A DNA stretch of 12,630 nt from JBAXAB01 sp043718245 (GCA_043718245.1 JAYSWB010000044.1:1-12630), one strand, 5' to 3'. Counted from the stretch's first letter, positions 5,295 to 12,401 are shown. The notes: a model not told the origin generated them from the sequence alone. Numbers and translations: made by a program.

Positions 5295-5787
5295 AGACCA
5301 CCACGTAAGTGATGATCACCATGTTGTGCTTCAAGTGTGAAGCAGCAATTTTTAATTGTAGAAAGAACAGTTTAGGGTTTTGACCCTGTTGTGTACTCAC
5401 GGAATGGACTCCATGAACCTGGTGATTTCAGAGAATCAACGCACGAATGGCACCTGCTAGAACAAAATAAGATAAAAATTGTGTTTCTGCTGGCCAAGAT
5501 GTTGATTGCCTTTCCTTCATTTGGTTGACACCGGGTTTGACGCCCTCCATGACACTGATCGGAATCTGTGTCGGTACCGAAAGATCTCTAACTACCGAAA
5601 GCTTAATTAACGAACTAACGAAATGAAACGAATCGACTGGAAATCAACTCGCGAAACAAAAGAACTAATGGTGACATGGATTCTATTAACAGTCCGCTAG
5701 GAACCTGCTAAATTGAACCTCGAATTCGAAACTAACTACTAACAGATTCAAATGATCTAATTGCGCAAACTTGTAATGCCGCCACCT
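5282..5787 (-). ncRNA. Candidate structured RNA of about 500 nt, unassigned
   Basis: No convincing protein gene occupies 5247-5873. On the minus strand a near-consensus promoter predicts transcription from about 5787-5786. The 5' end GTGGCGG (5785-5779) can pair with CCGCCAC near the 3' end (5288-5282), and a terminator follows. Many internal short hairpins are visible: GCTTCA/TGAAGC (near 5330-5345), AGGGT/ACCCT (near 5375-5387) and GACAC/GTGTC (near 5549-5571). Tandem TACCGAAAG words occur near 5575 and 5592. I looked for tmRNA (tRNA-like ends, tag frame), RNase P RNA (conserved GAAAGTCCGG and P4 sequences) and SRP RNA signatures and found none. Within it a 40-codon minus frame (5428-5550) is open, so a small protein gene is the alternative. 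Confidence 0.45.
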
Positions 5788-5793
5788 GAAGAT

Positions 5794-5822
5794 ATTATAG
5801 TCCTTTATAAATTATTTGTATA
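5794..5822 (-). promoter_or_regulatory. Promoter of the candidate structured RNA
   Basis: TATACA (5817-5822, four of six matches), a 17-nt spacer and a consensus TATAAT (5794-5799) on the minus strand. The predicted start is at 5787-5786. Confidence 0.6.
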
Positions 5823-5869
5823 GGACACAATATGTGGATAACTGTCCTTTTGTCTTTTATAAAGGACAA
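5800..5869. repeat. Nested inverted repeats with a DnaA box upstream of the RNA promoter
   Basis: GTCCTTTATAAA (5800-5811) is repeated inverted as TTTATAAAGGAC (5856-5867), with an inner pair AGGACA (5822-5827) and TGTCCT (5843-5848). A perfect DnaA box TTATCCACA lies between them on the minus strand (5833-5841). The right part, 5850-5869, is itself a 20-nt palindrome with one G-T pair and could also act as a hairpin after the exonuclease gene. Confidence 0.7.
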
Positions 5870-5873
5870 CCCC

Positions 5874-6659
5874 TTATATTTCAATCTCTAATGATATCGG
5901 ACAGTGGTCTGAACCGAATATTTCATCGTGTATAGTCGCCTTCTTAACATTCTTGAACAAATTAGCCGTAGTAAAGAAGTAATCTATTCTCCACCCGACG
6001 TTTCTTTCTCTAGAACGGGTCTTTACATCCCACCAAGTGTATTTCTTCCTCTCGTCCTTGTGTGTTTCACGATAAACATCTGTATAGTTATTATCTATAA
6101 GACTATCCACCCAAGCCCTCTCCTGAGGTAAGAATCCGACATGATTTTCATTCTCCTTTGGCCGTTCGATGTCAATTTCCGTGTGAGCCACGTTCAAATC
6201 CCCACAGAATATGATTTTTTTGTGTTTTAGCCTTATTTTGTTTAGTTTCACGAGAAACGCTTTGTAAAATTTCATTTTGTACTCTAATCGGTGACTTTCC
6301 CCTCCTCCATTAGGAAAATAACAGTTTATAAGTACAAAATCCTCAAAATACAAAGTGACCATACGACCTTCCATGTCCAATTCCTCAATATTTAAGCCGT
6401 ATTCTACCTTTTCTGGTTTAATTTTTGTGAAAACCGCTACCCCACTGTACCCTTTTTTGATTTTAGGATATTCAAAGTATGTAAAATATCCATTTGGAGC
6501 TAGCAATTCCGCTGGGAGCTGGTCCGGAGTAGCCTTTGTCTCCTGTAAACACAGAATATCAGGTTTCATATGTAACATCTGGTCGAAACTCCCCTTTTTG
6601 TGCCAGGCTCGTATTCCGTTCACATTCCAACAGAAGATATTAAGTTTCATATGTAACAT
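5874..6659 (-). CDS. xth: Exodeoxyribonuclease III / AP endonuclease
   Basis: A Mg-dependent nuclease of the EEP superfamily that cuts DNA at abasic sites and degrades 3' ends in base-excision repair. Motifs are in family order: WNVNGIRA (11-18), LCLQETK with the metal-binding E40, GYSGVAVFTK, NCYFPNG (112-118), GDLNVAHTEID (153-163, with D154 and N156), GFLPQERAW, the YTWWD block, NVGWRIDYF (220-228) and SDHCPI with the catalytic D251-H252 pair. The 261-aa length is normal. It follows the Xer gene by one nt and shares its transcript. AGAGGT sits three nt before the first ATG and 12 before a second ATG (6650), so either start is possible. A parS-like word lies in its reading frame at 6063-6078 and a weaker one at 6245-6258. 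Confidence 0.95.
   Translation of the reverse strand: MLHMKLNIFCWNVNGIRAWHKKGSFDQMLHMKPDILCLQETKATPDQLPAELLAPNGYFTYFEYPKIKKGYSGVAVFTKIKPEKVEYGLNIEELDMEGRMVTLYFEDFVLINCYFPNGGGESHRLEYKMKFYKAFLVKLNKIRLKHKKIIFCGDLNVAHTEIDIERPKENENHVGFLPQERAWVDSLIDNNYTDVYRETHKDERKKYTWWDVKTRSRERNVGWRIDYFFTTANLFKNVKKATIHDEIFGSDHCPISLEIEI
6063..6078. other. parS-like site inside the exonuclease gene
   Basis: TGTTTCACGATAAACA matches TGTTTCACGTGAAACA at 14 of 16 positions. On the coding strand it reads V-Y-R-E-T. Confidence 0.4.
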
Positions 6660-6660
6660 A

Positions 6661-7605
6661 TTACCTCTTATGGAACTTTTTGTGAACGTCTCTAAGGTGC
6701 CTATCGGTTAAATGGGTATAAATCTGGGTTGTTGATATGTCAGCATGTCCTAGCAACATCTGGACTGATCGTAGATCTGCACCATTCTGTAACAATCCTG
6801 TAGCAAAGCTGTGTCTTATAACGTGAGGAGTCACTTTTTTAGAGATTCCTGCGGTGACAGCATAGTGTCTTATACTGCGCTCTACTGTTCTTGGTGTCAC
6901 ATGAAACAACTTGGCACTATCGATTGTCTTGTTGGCCTTCTTGTATGCTATGACGGCATCTCTGGCCGTGTCCGATAGGAACACAACACGAACCTTTTCC
7001 CCTTTCCCTCTGACGGAAAATTCGTCCTTTGTTAAGTCTAAATCCACGGGTAAGCCACAAAGCTCTGAAACTCGAAGCCCTGTAGAGAACAGTAACTCCA
7101 AAATAGCCTTATCCCGTAAGCTTTTTATAGTGTCCTTTTCTTGTGACGGCGCGTCTAATAGCCTATTTAGCTCGTCTGTGGATATCATCTCTATAGATCT
7201 CTCTGGCACCTTGGCTAATTCTATAGAATCCGCTGGGATCGTCTTAATGTCCTTCTTATTCAAAAACTTCAAGAAAGATCTAAGGGCTATAAGGTAATAG
7301 TTCTGAGTCCTCTTCTTTAATGTTTCATGTGAAACATTACCTACCTTGGTTTCACCTGAAACATCGCCCAGAACTCTTCTGTTGAGCCATAATCGATACT
7401 GTCTAATAGACTCTGATGTTACATGGGAAACCTTTGGCTCGGGTATTTCCTTTTTCACGTATCCTATATAGCTTGAAACATAACGATCATAGTTCTCAAC
7501 CGTCTTTAGACTTCGACCTTTTTCGATTTCTACGTATTCGAGAAATTGGTTTTTGTACATCTCCAATTCACCGATTTTGCTGTTAGGGGACTGATTGTGC
7601 GACAT
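6661..7605 (-). CDS. Xer-type tyrosine recombinase
   Basis: A site-specific recombinase of the XerC/XerD family, which resolves chromosome dimers at dif. The N-terminal core-binding domain (about 16-118) is followed by the catalytic domain with R178 (STGLRVSEL), K201 (GKGEKVR), H261 and R264 (TPHVIRHSFAT), H287 (LLGHADIS) and the nucleophile Y296. The catalytic set is complete. At 314 aa it is slightly longer than the usual 295-300. The extra residues lie around 79-98, where the peptide repeats VSGET and VSHET are encoded by parS-like palindromes. I cannot tell XerC from XerD, nor exclude a single-Xer system. The ATG at 7605 is supported by an extended consensus -10 (TGGTATAAT) ending seven nt upstream, predicting a leaderless mRNA. 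The exonuclease III gene follows in the same operon. Confidence 0.93.
   Translation of the reverse strand: MSHNQSPNSKIGELEMYKNQFLEYVEIEKGRSLKTVENYDRYVSSYIGYVKKEIPEPKVSHVTSESIRQYRLWLNRRVLGDVSGETKVGNVSHETLKKRTQNYYLIALRSFLKFLNKKDIKTIPADSIELAKVPERSIEMISTDELNRLLDAPSQEKDTIKSLRDKAILELLFSTGLRVSELCGLPVDLDLTKDEFSVRGKGEKVRVVFLSDTARDAVIAYKKANKTIDSAKLFHVTPRTVERSIRHYAVTAGISKKVTPHVIRHSFATGLLQNGADLRSVQMLLGHADISTTQIYTHLTDRHLRDVHKKFHKR
7321..7336. other. parS-like site, best match (inside xer)
   Basis: TGTTTCATGTGAAACA is a perfect palindrome apart from the central Y/R pair and matches the ParB consensus at 15 of 16 positions. On the coding strand it gives V-S-H-E-T. Confidence 0.6.
7348..7363. other. parS-like site (inside xer)
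   Basis: GGTTTCACCTGAAACA matches the ParB consensus at 14 of 16 positions and begins 27 nt after the previous site. It reads V-S-G-E-T on the coding strand. A third, weaker word (12 of 16) is at 7417-7432 and reads V-S-H-V-T. Confidence 0.5.
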
Positions 7606-7612
7606 TAAAATG

Positions 7613-7621
7613 ATTATACCA
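7613..7621 (-). promoter_or_regulatory. Extended -10 promoter of xer-xth
   Basis: TGGTATAAT on the minus strand, identical to the promoter word at 506-514, seven nt before the ATG at 7605. No -35 consensus is visible. Confidence 0.75.
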
Positions 7622-7654
7622 GTAATAGTTTCTACTACATAGTCCCACTAATCC

Positions 7655-7683
7655 TTGCTTTTTTAACCTATTCATGATAAATT
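7655..7683 (+). promoter_or_regulatory. Promoter of rpsO
   Basis: TTGCTT (7655-7660), a 17-nt spacer and an extended -10 TGATAAATT (hexamer 7678-7683), nine nt before the ATG at 7693. The predicted leader is only about 3 nt. Confidence 0.55.
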
Positions 7684-7692
7684 AAGTGGACC

Positions 7693-7968
7693 ATGTTGAC
7701 CAAAACAAAAAAGGCAAAAGTCATAAAAGAAGTTGCACTACACGCAACTGATACTGGATCCGCTGAAGCTCAGGTGGCAATTCTTAGTACAAGAATTACT
7801 GAACTGACAAAGCATTTGAAAAAACACAAAGGAGATAAAGGTTCTCGAAGAGGATTACTACAACTTGTAGCAGATCGTCAGAACCACTTACAATATTTGC
7901 AAAAAAATCATCCTGATAGACACTCGAAGGTAGTGAAGGCTCTTGATCTAAAGAAAAAGGCAGCTTAA
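7693..7968 (+). CDS. rpsO: 30S ribosomal protein S15
   Basis: A primary 16S rRNA-binding protein of the small-subunit platform. The 91-aa sequence shows the S15 pattern: DTGSAEAQVAIL near residues 20-31, a helix with LTKHLKKHKGDKGSRRGLL, then the LVADRQNHLQYL helix. The family usually has RR before LL in the last helix and ends in a tyrosine-rich LGLR tail; here these are RQNH and a lysine-rich end, so the C-terminus is somewhat divergent. It stands alone behind its own promoter with almost no leader. The translational-control structure known upstream of rpsO in some other bacteria therefore cannot be present before the ATG. The tract ATCTATTTTTTC follows its stop without a clear hairpin. Confidence 0.95.
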   Translation: MLTKTKKAKVIKEVALHATDTGSAEAQVAILSTRITELTKHLKKHKGDKGSRRGLLQLVADRQNHLQYLQKNHPDRHSKVVKALDLKKKAA

Positions 7969-8052
7969 ATCTATTTTTTCAACTTAGTTTCTATATATTT
8001 TCGCCTTAAACACACGGTCAACTTGGGTTTTACAATTTTAATTAAATAAAAA

Positions 8053-8802
8053 ATGTCAGTCATTAAACACAAAGAACAACGAGTTGGTATTTTTATTGAT
8101 ACTCAAAACTTATATCACAGTGCAAAAAACCTTTACCACGCAAGGGTAAACTTCGGAGCAATCATGAAGGAAGCCGTAGCAGGGAGGTCATTAATTCGTG
8201 CAATTGCATACGTAATCACAACAGAATCAGGAGAAGAAAAGAACTTTTTCGAAGCACTAGGGAAATTGGGCATCGAAACCAAGACAAAGAACTTACAAAT
8301 CTTCATGGGAGGTTCTAAAAAAGCCGACTGGGACGTAGGGCTTGCGGTAGACGCAATTTCTCTGGCTCCAAAGTTGGACACAATCATCATCGCGTCAGGG
8401 GACGGGGATTTTTGCCCGTTAGTAGAATACTTGAAAATCAATCAGGGCTGTCAGGTTGAGGTTATTTCATTTGGTAAGTCATCTTCAGCAAAACTTAAAG
8501 AAGTCGCAGACGAATTCATCGATATGTGTGAGAACCCAAAGAAATACGTTATAAATCCATCAATGTACGGATCTTCTTACGGAAACAGGACTCAGGATAA
8601 CCGCGCAATAGGAGAAGTTCCTGAAGTAATGGGGGAGAACGCAACCGAAGATATGCAACCTGATGAATCCACAAGGCTTTCAAAGGCGCGAAACCCAAAA
8701 TTACGCCCAATCGGAAGAGGGGCACAGAAGCCATCGTCTCGGGACTTGGCCAAATCTATTTTAGAAGAGTTTTCAGGCGGGGGAGAATCTCCGAAGAAAT
8801 AA
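8053..8802 (+). CDS. NYN (LabA/DUF88-like) PIN-fold nuclease
   Basis: The N-terminal 165 residues form a NYN domain, a PIN-like metal-dependent RNase fold. The acidic residues expected in the active site are visible: D16 in IFIDTQN, D92, D94 and D100 in ADWDVGLAVD, and D117 and D119 in ASGDGDF. The motif VEVISFG and the ADEFID end of the domain follow. The last 85 residues are low-complexity, charged and probably disordered. Relatives include LabA and human MARF1 NYN domains; the substrate here is unknown but RNA is likely. TACAAT (8031-8036) is a possible -10 giving a leader of about 10 nt. The downstream membrane protein begins 39 nt after the stop and has its own promoter. Confidence 0.88.
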   Translation: MSVIKHKEQRVGIFIDTQNLYHSAKNLYHARVNFGAIMKEAVAGRSLIRAIAYVITTESGEEKNFFEALGKLGIETKTKNLQIFMGGSKKADWDVGLAVDAISLAPKLDTIIIASGDGDFCPLVEYLKINQGCQVEVISFGKSSSAKLKEVADEFIDMCENPKKYVINPSMYGSSYGNRTQDNRAIGEVPEVMGENATEDMQPDESTRLSKARNPKLRPIGRGAQKPSSRDLAKSILEEFSGGGESPKK

Positions 8803-8804
8803 GA

Positions 8805-8833
8805 TTGTATTTTTATTCCATTACTGCAATAAT
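8805..8833 (+). promoter_or_regulatory. Promoter of the membrane-anchored protein gene
   Basis: TTGTAT (8805-8810), a 17-nt spacer and an extended -10 TGCAATAAT (hexamer 8828-8833), with the ATG eight nt later at 8842. Predicts a leaderless mRNA. Confidence 0.65.
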
Positions 8834-8841
8834 AGAACGAC

Positions 8842-9897
8842 ATGGACGAAACCAATAAACCTAAACCATCATTTTCTTTCCCGAATTCTGACAGACCATT
8901 AGATTCAAGGGAAGAAACAAAAGGACCTGTTGTTCCAAATCCAGAACACGATACTATAAAGTTCAAGGATGTGATGGAAAACAAGGAGGCTCAGTTTATT
9001 CATAATGAATCGGGGATACCTCAAATAGAAACCTATAATTCTGATGTGGCACAGGCTATCAAGAAAAATAGTGTCTCTGCCATGCAGATAGCTTTGGCCG
9101 AGAGCAAGAAGCAACAAGACCGACAGTTCGCGGGGGGGATAGATACTGCGGAAAATTCTCACTCGTTAATCATAAAAATATTGATTGGGATTTTGTTTAT
9201 CGCAATAGTCATCCTCGGTTATTTGTGGTGGGCAGGGTACTTAACTCCAAAAAATGAAACTGTCCCAAGTCAAAAAAATATAACACAACCAGCCCAGCAG
9301 GCGGTGGTTCCGATCAAAATCGAACAACGCCAGATTATTCCAATTGAGGACAAAGATTCAATTTCGATCAAAAATGATATAAATAAAGCTAGAAATGGGA
9401 ACGTTGATGCAGCTACTATAAAAGAGATCGCGCTCGGCACTCAGGCGAACGGTGTAGTAAACGTGGCAAACACAGAAGCTTGGTTCACCAGATTGGATAC
9501 GAATGCATCACCTCAGCTTGTCCGGGCACTTGGAAGCGACTATCTAATGGGAGTATACGGAAGTTCGCCTAGAGAAACTTTTATAATATTTAATGTAAAG
9601 TCATACGACAATGCTTTTGCAGGAATGTTAAACTGGGAATCCTACATAAAAGAAGACATCGGAAGTATTTTTGAAAGAAATCTGCCACAAACACAAAACG
9701 CTACTAGTACTACAAATCAAAGAGTATTCACTGATAAAATCTTATTTAATAAGGACACTAGAATTTTGAATAACAATCAGGGGCAAACAGTTCTCCTGTA
9801 CACCTTTATAGACCCAAGGACACTGATCCTAGTTTCAAGCGAAACAGGCCTTCGAGAGTTGATTTCAAGGCTTACAACAGGGAAAATTACCCGGTAA
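8842..9897 (+). CDS. Single-pass membrane protein with extracytoplasmic domain, function unknown
   Basis: A 351-aa protein I do not recognise. Residues 1-107 are hydrophilic, low in complexity and probably cytoplasmic. Residues about 109-132 form one strong membrane helix (rich in I, L, V and ending LWWAGYL). The remainder should lie outside the membrane: a Q/T/P-rich linker (about 137-160), then a folded-looking domain from about 175 with YLMGVYGSS, a PRETFIIFNVKSYDNAF stretch and LIDPRTL-like hydrophobic strands near the end. There is no signal peptidase site, lipobox or enzyme motif. It may be a cell-envelope protein of the CPR type. A parS-like word at 9831-9846 (13 of 16) encodes VSSET near the C-terminus. 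The next gene starts 65 nt downstream. Confidence 0.7.
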   Translation: MDETNKPKPSFSFPNSDRPLDSREETKGPVVPNPEHDTIKFKDVMENKEAQFIHNESGIPQIETYNSDVAQAIKKNSVSAMQIALAESKKQQDRQFAGGIDTAENSHSLIIKILIGILFIAIVILGYLWWAGYLTPKNETVPSQKNITQPAQQAVVPIKIEQRQIIPIEDKDSISIKNDINKARNGNVDAATIKEIALGTQANGVVNVANTEAWFTRLDTNASPQLVRALGSDYLMGVYGSSPRETFIIFNVKSYDNAFAGMLNWESYIKEDIGSIFERNLPQTQNATSTTNQRVFTDKILFNKDTRILNNNQGQTVLLYTFIDPRTLILVSSETGLRELISRLTTGKITR

Positions 9898-9962
9898 TAT
9901 GGTAACATTAAGAAATATTCAGGATAAATTTATCAGCACTTAATATTAGCAAAGCTAAAATC

Positions 9963-10313
9963 ATGACCATAGATATACAATCACAGAAGGAAAAATTAAT
10001 AGCGGAAAAAAATAAAATAGAGGGAGAGCTTTCTAATATCGCGGTAAAAGACGCGCATGGAGTTTGGCAAGCAAAAAATATTGATTCAGATGACTCTAAG
10101 GCAGACGATGAGGAATTGGCCGAAGCAGCTACTGAATTTCAGGTTAATGAATCTATTGCAGAAGATTTAAAAAATCAAATAGCAGATATCAACGAGGCCT
10201 TAGTAAATATTGAGGTCGGAGGGTATGGAATCTGTGTTGTTTGTCAGCAACCAATAGAAGAAGATCGCTTGATGGCCAACCCACCAGCAAAGACTTGTAA
10301 GGCGCATATGTAG
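9963..10313 (+). CDS. DksA/TraR-type zinc-finger protein
   Basis: A 116-aa protein of the DksA/TraR family, which enters the RNA polymerase secondary channel and modulates initiation. An N-terminal helical region (about 5-27 and 50-84) would form the coiled coil; its loop holds an acidic stretch (SDDSKADDEE). The C-terminal zinc finger starts with GGYGICVVC and continues with PIEEDRL and the ANPPAKTC block. The ligands appear to be C91, C94, C112 and H115, so the last cysteine of the usual four is replaced by histidine. The protein is shorter than E. coli DksA (151 aa). The ComM-family gene begins 22 nt after its stop and is probably co-transcribed. A small inverted repeat (TTAGC/GCTAA) lies just before the start. 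Confidence 0.85.
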   Translation: MTIDIQSQKEKLIAEKNKIEGELSNIAVKDAHGVWQAKNIDSDDSKADDEELAEAATEFQVNESIAEDLKNQIADINEALVNIEVGGYGICVVCQQPIEEDRLMANPPAKTCKAHM

Positions 10314-10335
10314 AGGGGACTTTCTCTTTCAGAAT

Positions 10336-11802
10336 TTGATAAAAATAAAAACGTTTTGCATCGATAATTTAGTTGCAAGAGAGATTTCTGTTGAAACAGA
10401 TATAGCAAGAGGTTTGTATCATTTTTCAATCATAGGAATGGGGGATAAGGCCATAGATGAATCTAGGGGGAGAATTCAGTCTGCCATAAGGAATTCAAGC
10501 CTTGGTATAAAGGGAGTTAACCAAAAAATAACCGTACTACTAGCACCCGCTTCGATTAAAAAAGAGGGGAGCGGGTTCGATTTGCCGATTGCGGTTTCGT
10601 ATTTGTCGGCGATTAGTAGGATCAATTTTAATACTGATAAGTATATTTTTATCGGAGAGCTTTCATTAAATGGGGAATTAAGAGCTCCAAAAAACTTTTT
10701 ATATTTATTTAGAGAAATATTAAAGAAAGAAAAGGGAAGTGTTATTGTGACAGCAGAGGAATGTAGGGGATTGTGCAAGTATTTTATAGATGAGGGGATA
10801 ATATACTGCAAAAGTTTAAAGGAGGTGGTGGAATTACAGAGTCAAGTTAAAGGAGAGAGCGACATTTTGTACGAAAAGTTTGCAGGAGGGAAGACAAGGA
10901 AGCTCGAGACTTTTGACCGCATAACGGGGTGCGAGTCAGCAAAGAGGGCGGTTGCAATAGCAGTAGCGGGCCGACACAACCTTTTAATGGTCGGCCCGCC
11001 AGGGACAGGGAAGACATTACTTGCAAAAAGTATAAATGAGATTGTTCCTACACTTTCAAAAGAAGAATCATTCGAGTGTACGGCGCTTGGTCAACTTAAT
11101 AACAGAGACATAACTGAGCCGATTATCTTTCCACCATTTAGAGAACCTCATCACACTTCGTCATATAGTGCGATTATAGGAGACGCACAATTAAACGCGG
11201 GGGAAATTACCAAAGCGCACAATGGTTTTTTATTCCTTGATGAAATTCCGGAATTTGAGTCTCGAGTAATTGACTCACTTAGAGAACCATTAGAATCAGG
11301 AAAGTTGGTGTTATCGAAACAAAAGGGCTCTGTGAGTCTACAAGCAAACTTTACATTGATTGCAACAATGAACCCATGTAAGTGCGGGTTTAGAGGAAGT
11401 AGTTACAAAAGATGTATTTGCAGAAATGTAGATGCTATAAAATATGCGAATAAAATCTCCGGACCGATTTTGGATCGGTTTGATATGGTGGTGCATGTTG
11501 ATATTACGAATGAAGACGCTAAAGATCAGGAAAGTTTACATACGAAGATAAAAGATGCGATAGACTTCTCACATAAAAGATTTTCAAACTTTAATGGGAA
11601 GTTGAAAATTATTCATACAATAAAGTTAACAGATATTGCAAAGAATTCCTTAGATCAAATTACAAAAGGATTAAATTTATCAAAAAGATCTATTGTAAAA
11701 ATTATAAAAGTGGCACGAACTATTGCGGATTTAGAAAAAAGTGAGGAGATTCTGCCACAACATCTTTACGAAGCAGTGGCGTATAGGCAGGGGGTGGTTT
11801 AA
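10336..11802 (+). CDS. comM: ComM/YifB-family AAA+ ATPase (Mg-chelatase-like)
   Basis: A 488-aa protein with the full ComM layout. An S5-like N-terminal domain (about 1-165) includes IVGLP-like SIIGMGDKAIDE and NSSLGIKG, APASIKKEGSGFDLP. The AAA+ module has Walker A GPPGTGKT (220-227), FREPHHTSS (268-276), Walker B FLFLDE (298-303), and the NPCKCG segment with further cysteines at 360 and 362. A C-terminal Mg-chelatase-like helical domain follows (about 400-488). In Vibrio and Haemophilus ComM is a branch-migration helicase needed for integrating DNA during transformation, and it is common in bacteria that import DNA. The only start in frame is TTG 10336; neither ATG nor GTG is available between the dksA-like stop and conserved residues. 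The GGG/PGE motif common in the family reads DAQLNAGE here. Confidence 0.93.
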   Translation: MIKIKTFCIDNLVAREISVETDIARGLYHFSIIGMGDKAIDESRGRIQSAIRNSSLGIKGVNQKITVLLAPASIKKEGSGFDLPIAVSYLSAISRINFNTDKYIFIGELSLNGELRAPKNFLYLFREILKKEKGSVIVTAEECRGLCKYFIDEGIIYCKSLKEVVELQSQVKGESDILYEKFAGGKTRKLETFDRITGCESAKRAVAIAVAGRHNLLMVGPPGTGKTLLAKSINEIVPTLSKEESFECTALGQLNNRDITEPIIFPPFREPHHTSSYSAIIGDAQLNAGEITKAHNGFLFLDEIPEFESRVIDSLREPLESGKLVLSKQKGSVSLQANFTLIATMNPCKCGFRGSSYKRCICRNVDAIKYANKISGPILDRFDMVVHVDITNEDAKDQESLHTKIKDAIDFSHKRFSNFNGKLKIIHTIKLTDIAKNSLDQITKGLNLSKRSIVKIIKVARTIADLEKSEEILPQHLYEAVAYRQGVV

Positions 11803-11806
11803 AAGA

Positions 11807-11868
11807 AAAACCGCTCACCTCAAGAGACAAGCGATTTTCTTGTCTCGCCGAGGTGGCGGTCTTATTTC
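11807..11868. terminator. Two-way terminator between convergent genes
   Basis: An outer stem ACCGC-CACCTC pairs with GAGGTG-CGGT and an inner stem GAGACAAG pairs with CTTGTCTC. On the plus strand CTTATTT follows the stem. On the minus strand the stem is followed by TTTTTCTTTT, which is the stronger arrangement. It serves comM and the opposing orphan gene. Confidence 0.8.
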
Positions 11869-12401
11869 GTGGGGATCGGAATCCGGAACACGAACCAACT
11901 GTCCGGCAGAGCACCGTAGTTGTCGACACGGAACATATCAGCGAACTTCTTTTTTTCACTGAGGGACAGTGCGAAGAGCCGACTTGTGTCGTTCGGGAGT
12001 TGACATGACGTAGTTGTTGACACGAAAAGCTTTTTCTCCCGAAGCTGATGTGGGAGATCCTTGCTTTTGATGTGTCCAATCGCAGAGACTTCCCGAGCGA
12101 CGGTGGTCACGAGTCCGAACTCCGCAGCCCATTTCATGGCTTTAGGCAGTCGTCCTGTTTTTTTCATATCGAGCAGGACCAGACTGACCTCAGCCTTGCG
12201 TTCATCCTTTGCGCTGAGGTGTGCGAACTGGTTCGCAAACTGATCCGGCTCGTCAAAGCCCGGTGGGCAGAGGACTTCCTCCCACTCGGTCGAATAATCG
12301 ACCACGAGCTTGAGGAAGACGATACGTCCATCTTTCGGTGGTTTGATTGCAGATTTGTCAGGCACTGCGGGAGCCGTCGATTGTGGTAGTGTTGTATTCA
12401 T
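11862..12401 (-). CDS. Hypothetical protein, G+C-richer than its neighbours
   Basis: I do not recognise this 179-aa protein. The first 25 residues are proline/alanine-rich and probably disordered. The rest reads as a soluble alpha/beta protein with conserved-looking segments such as GRIVFLKLVVDYSTEWEEVL, WAAEFGLVTT and DSWFVFRIPIP. There is no membrane segment, signal peptide or metal-binding cluster. The DNA is visibly richer in G+C than the AT-rich comM beside it, and the gene is isolated by a terminator on one side and 230 non-coding bases on the other, which would fit a recent arrival. The ATG at 12401 is preceded by TAGCTGG; a similar TAGTTGG precedes the start at position 4. No good Shine-Dalgarno is seen. 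Confidence 0.7.
   Translation of the reverse strand: MNTTLPQSTAPAVPDKSAIKPPKDGRIVFLKLVVDYSTEWEEVLCPPGFDEPDQFANQFAHLSAKDERKAEVSLVLLDMKKTGRLPKAMKWAAEFGLVTTVAREVSAIGHIKSKDLPHQLREKKLFVSTTTSCQLPNDTSRLFALSLSEKKKFADMFRVDNYGALPDSWFVFRIPIPTK

Noticed and set aside
5300..5790. tmRNA, RNase P RNA or SRP RNA
   Set aside because: I checked both strands for a tRNA-like acceptor/T arm, a tag-peptide frame, RNase P conserved blocks and the SRP tetraloop domain, and found none.
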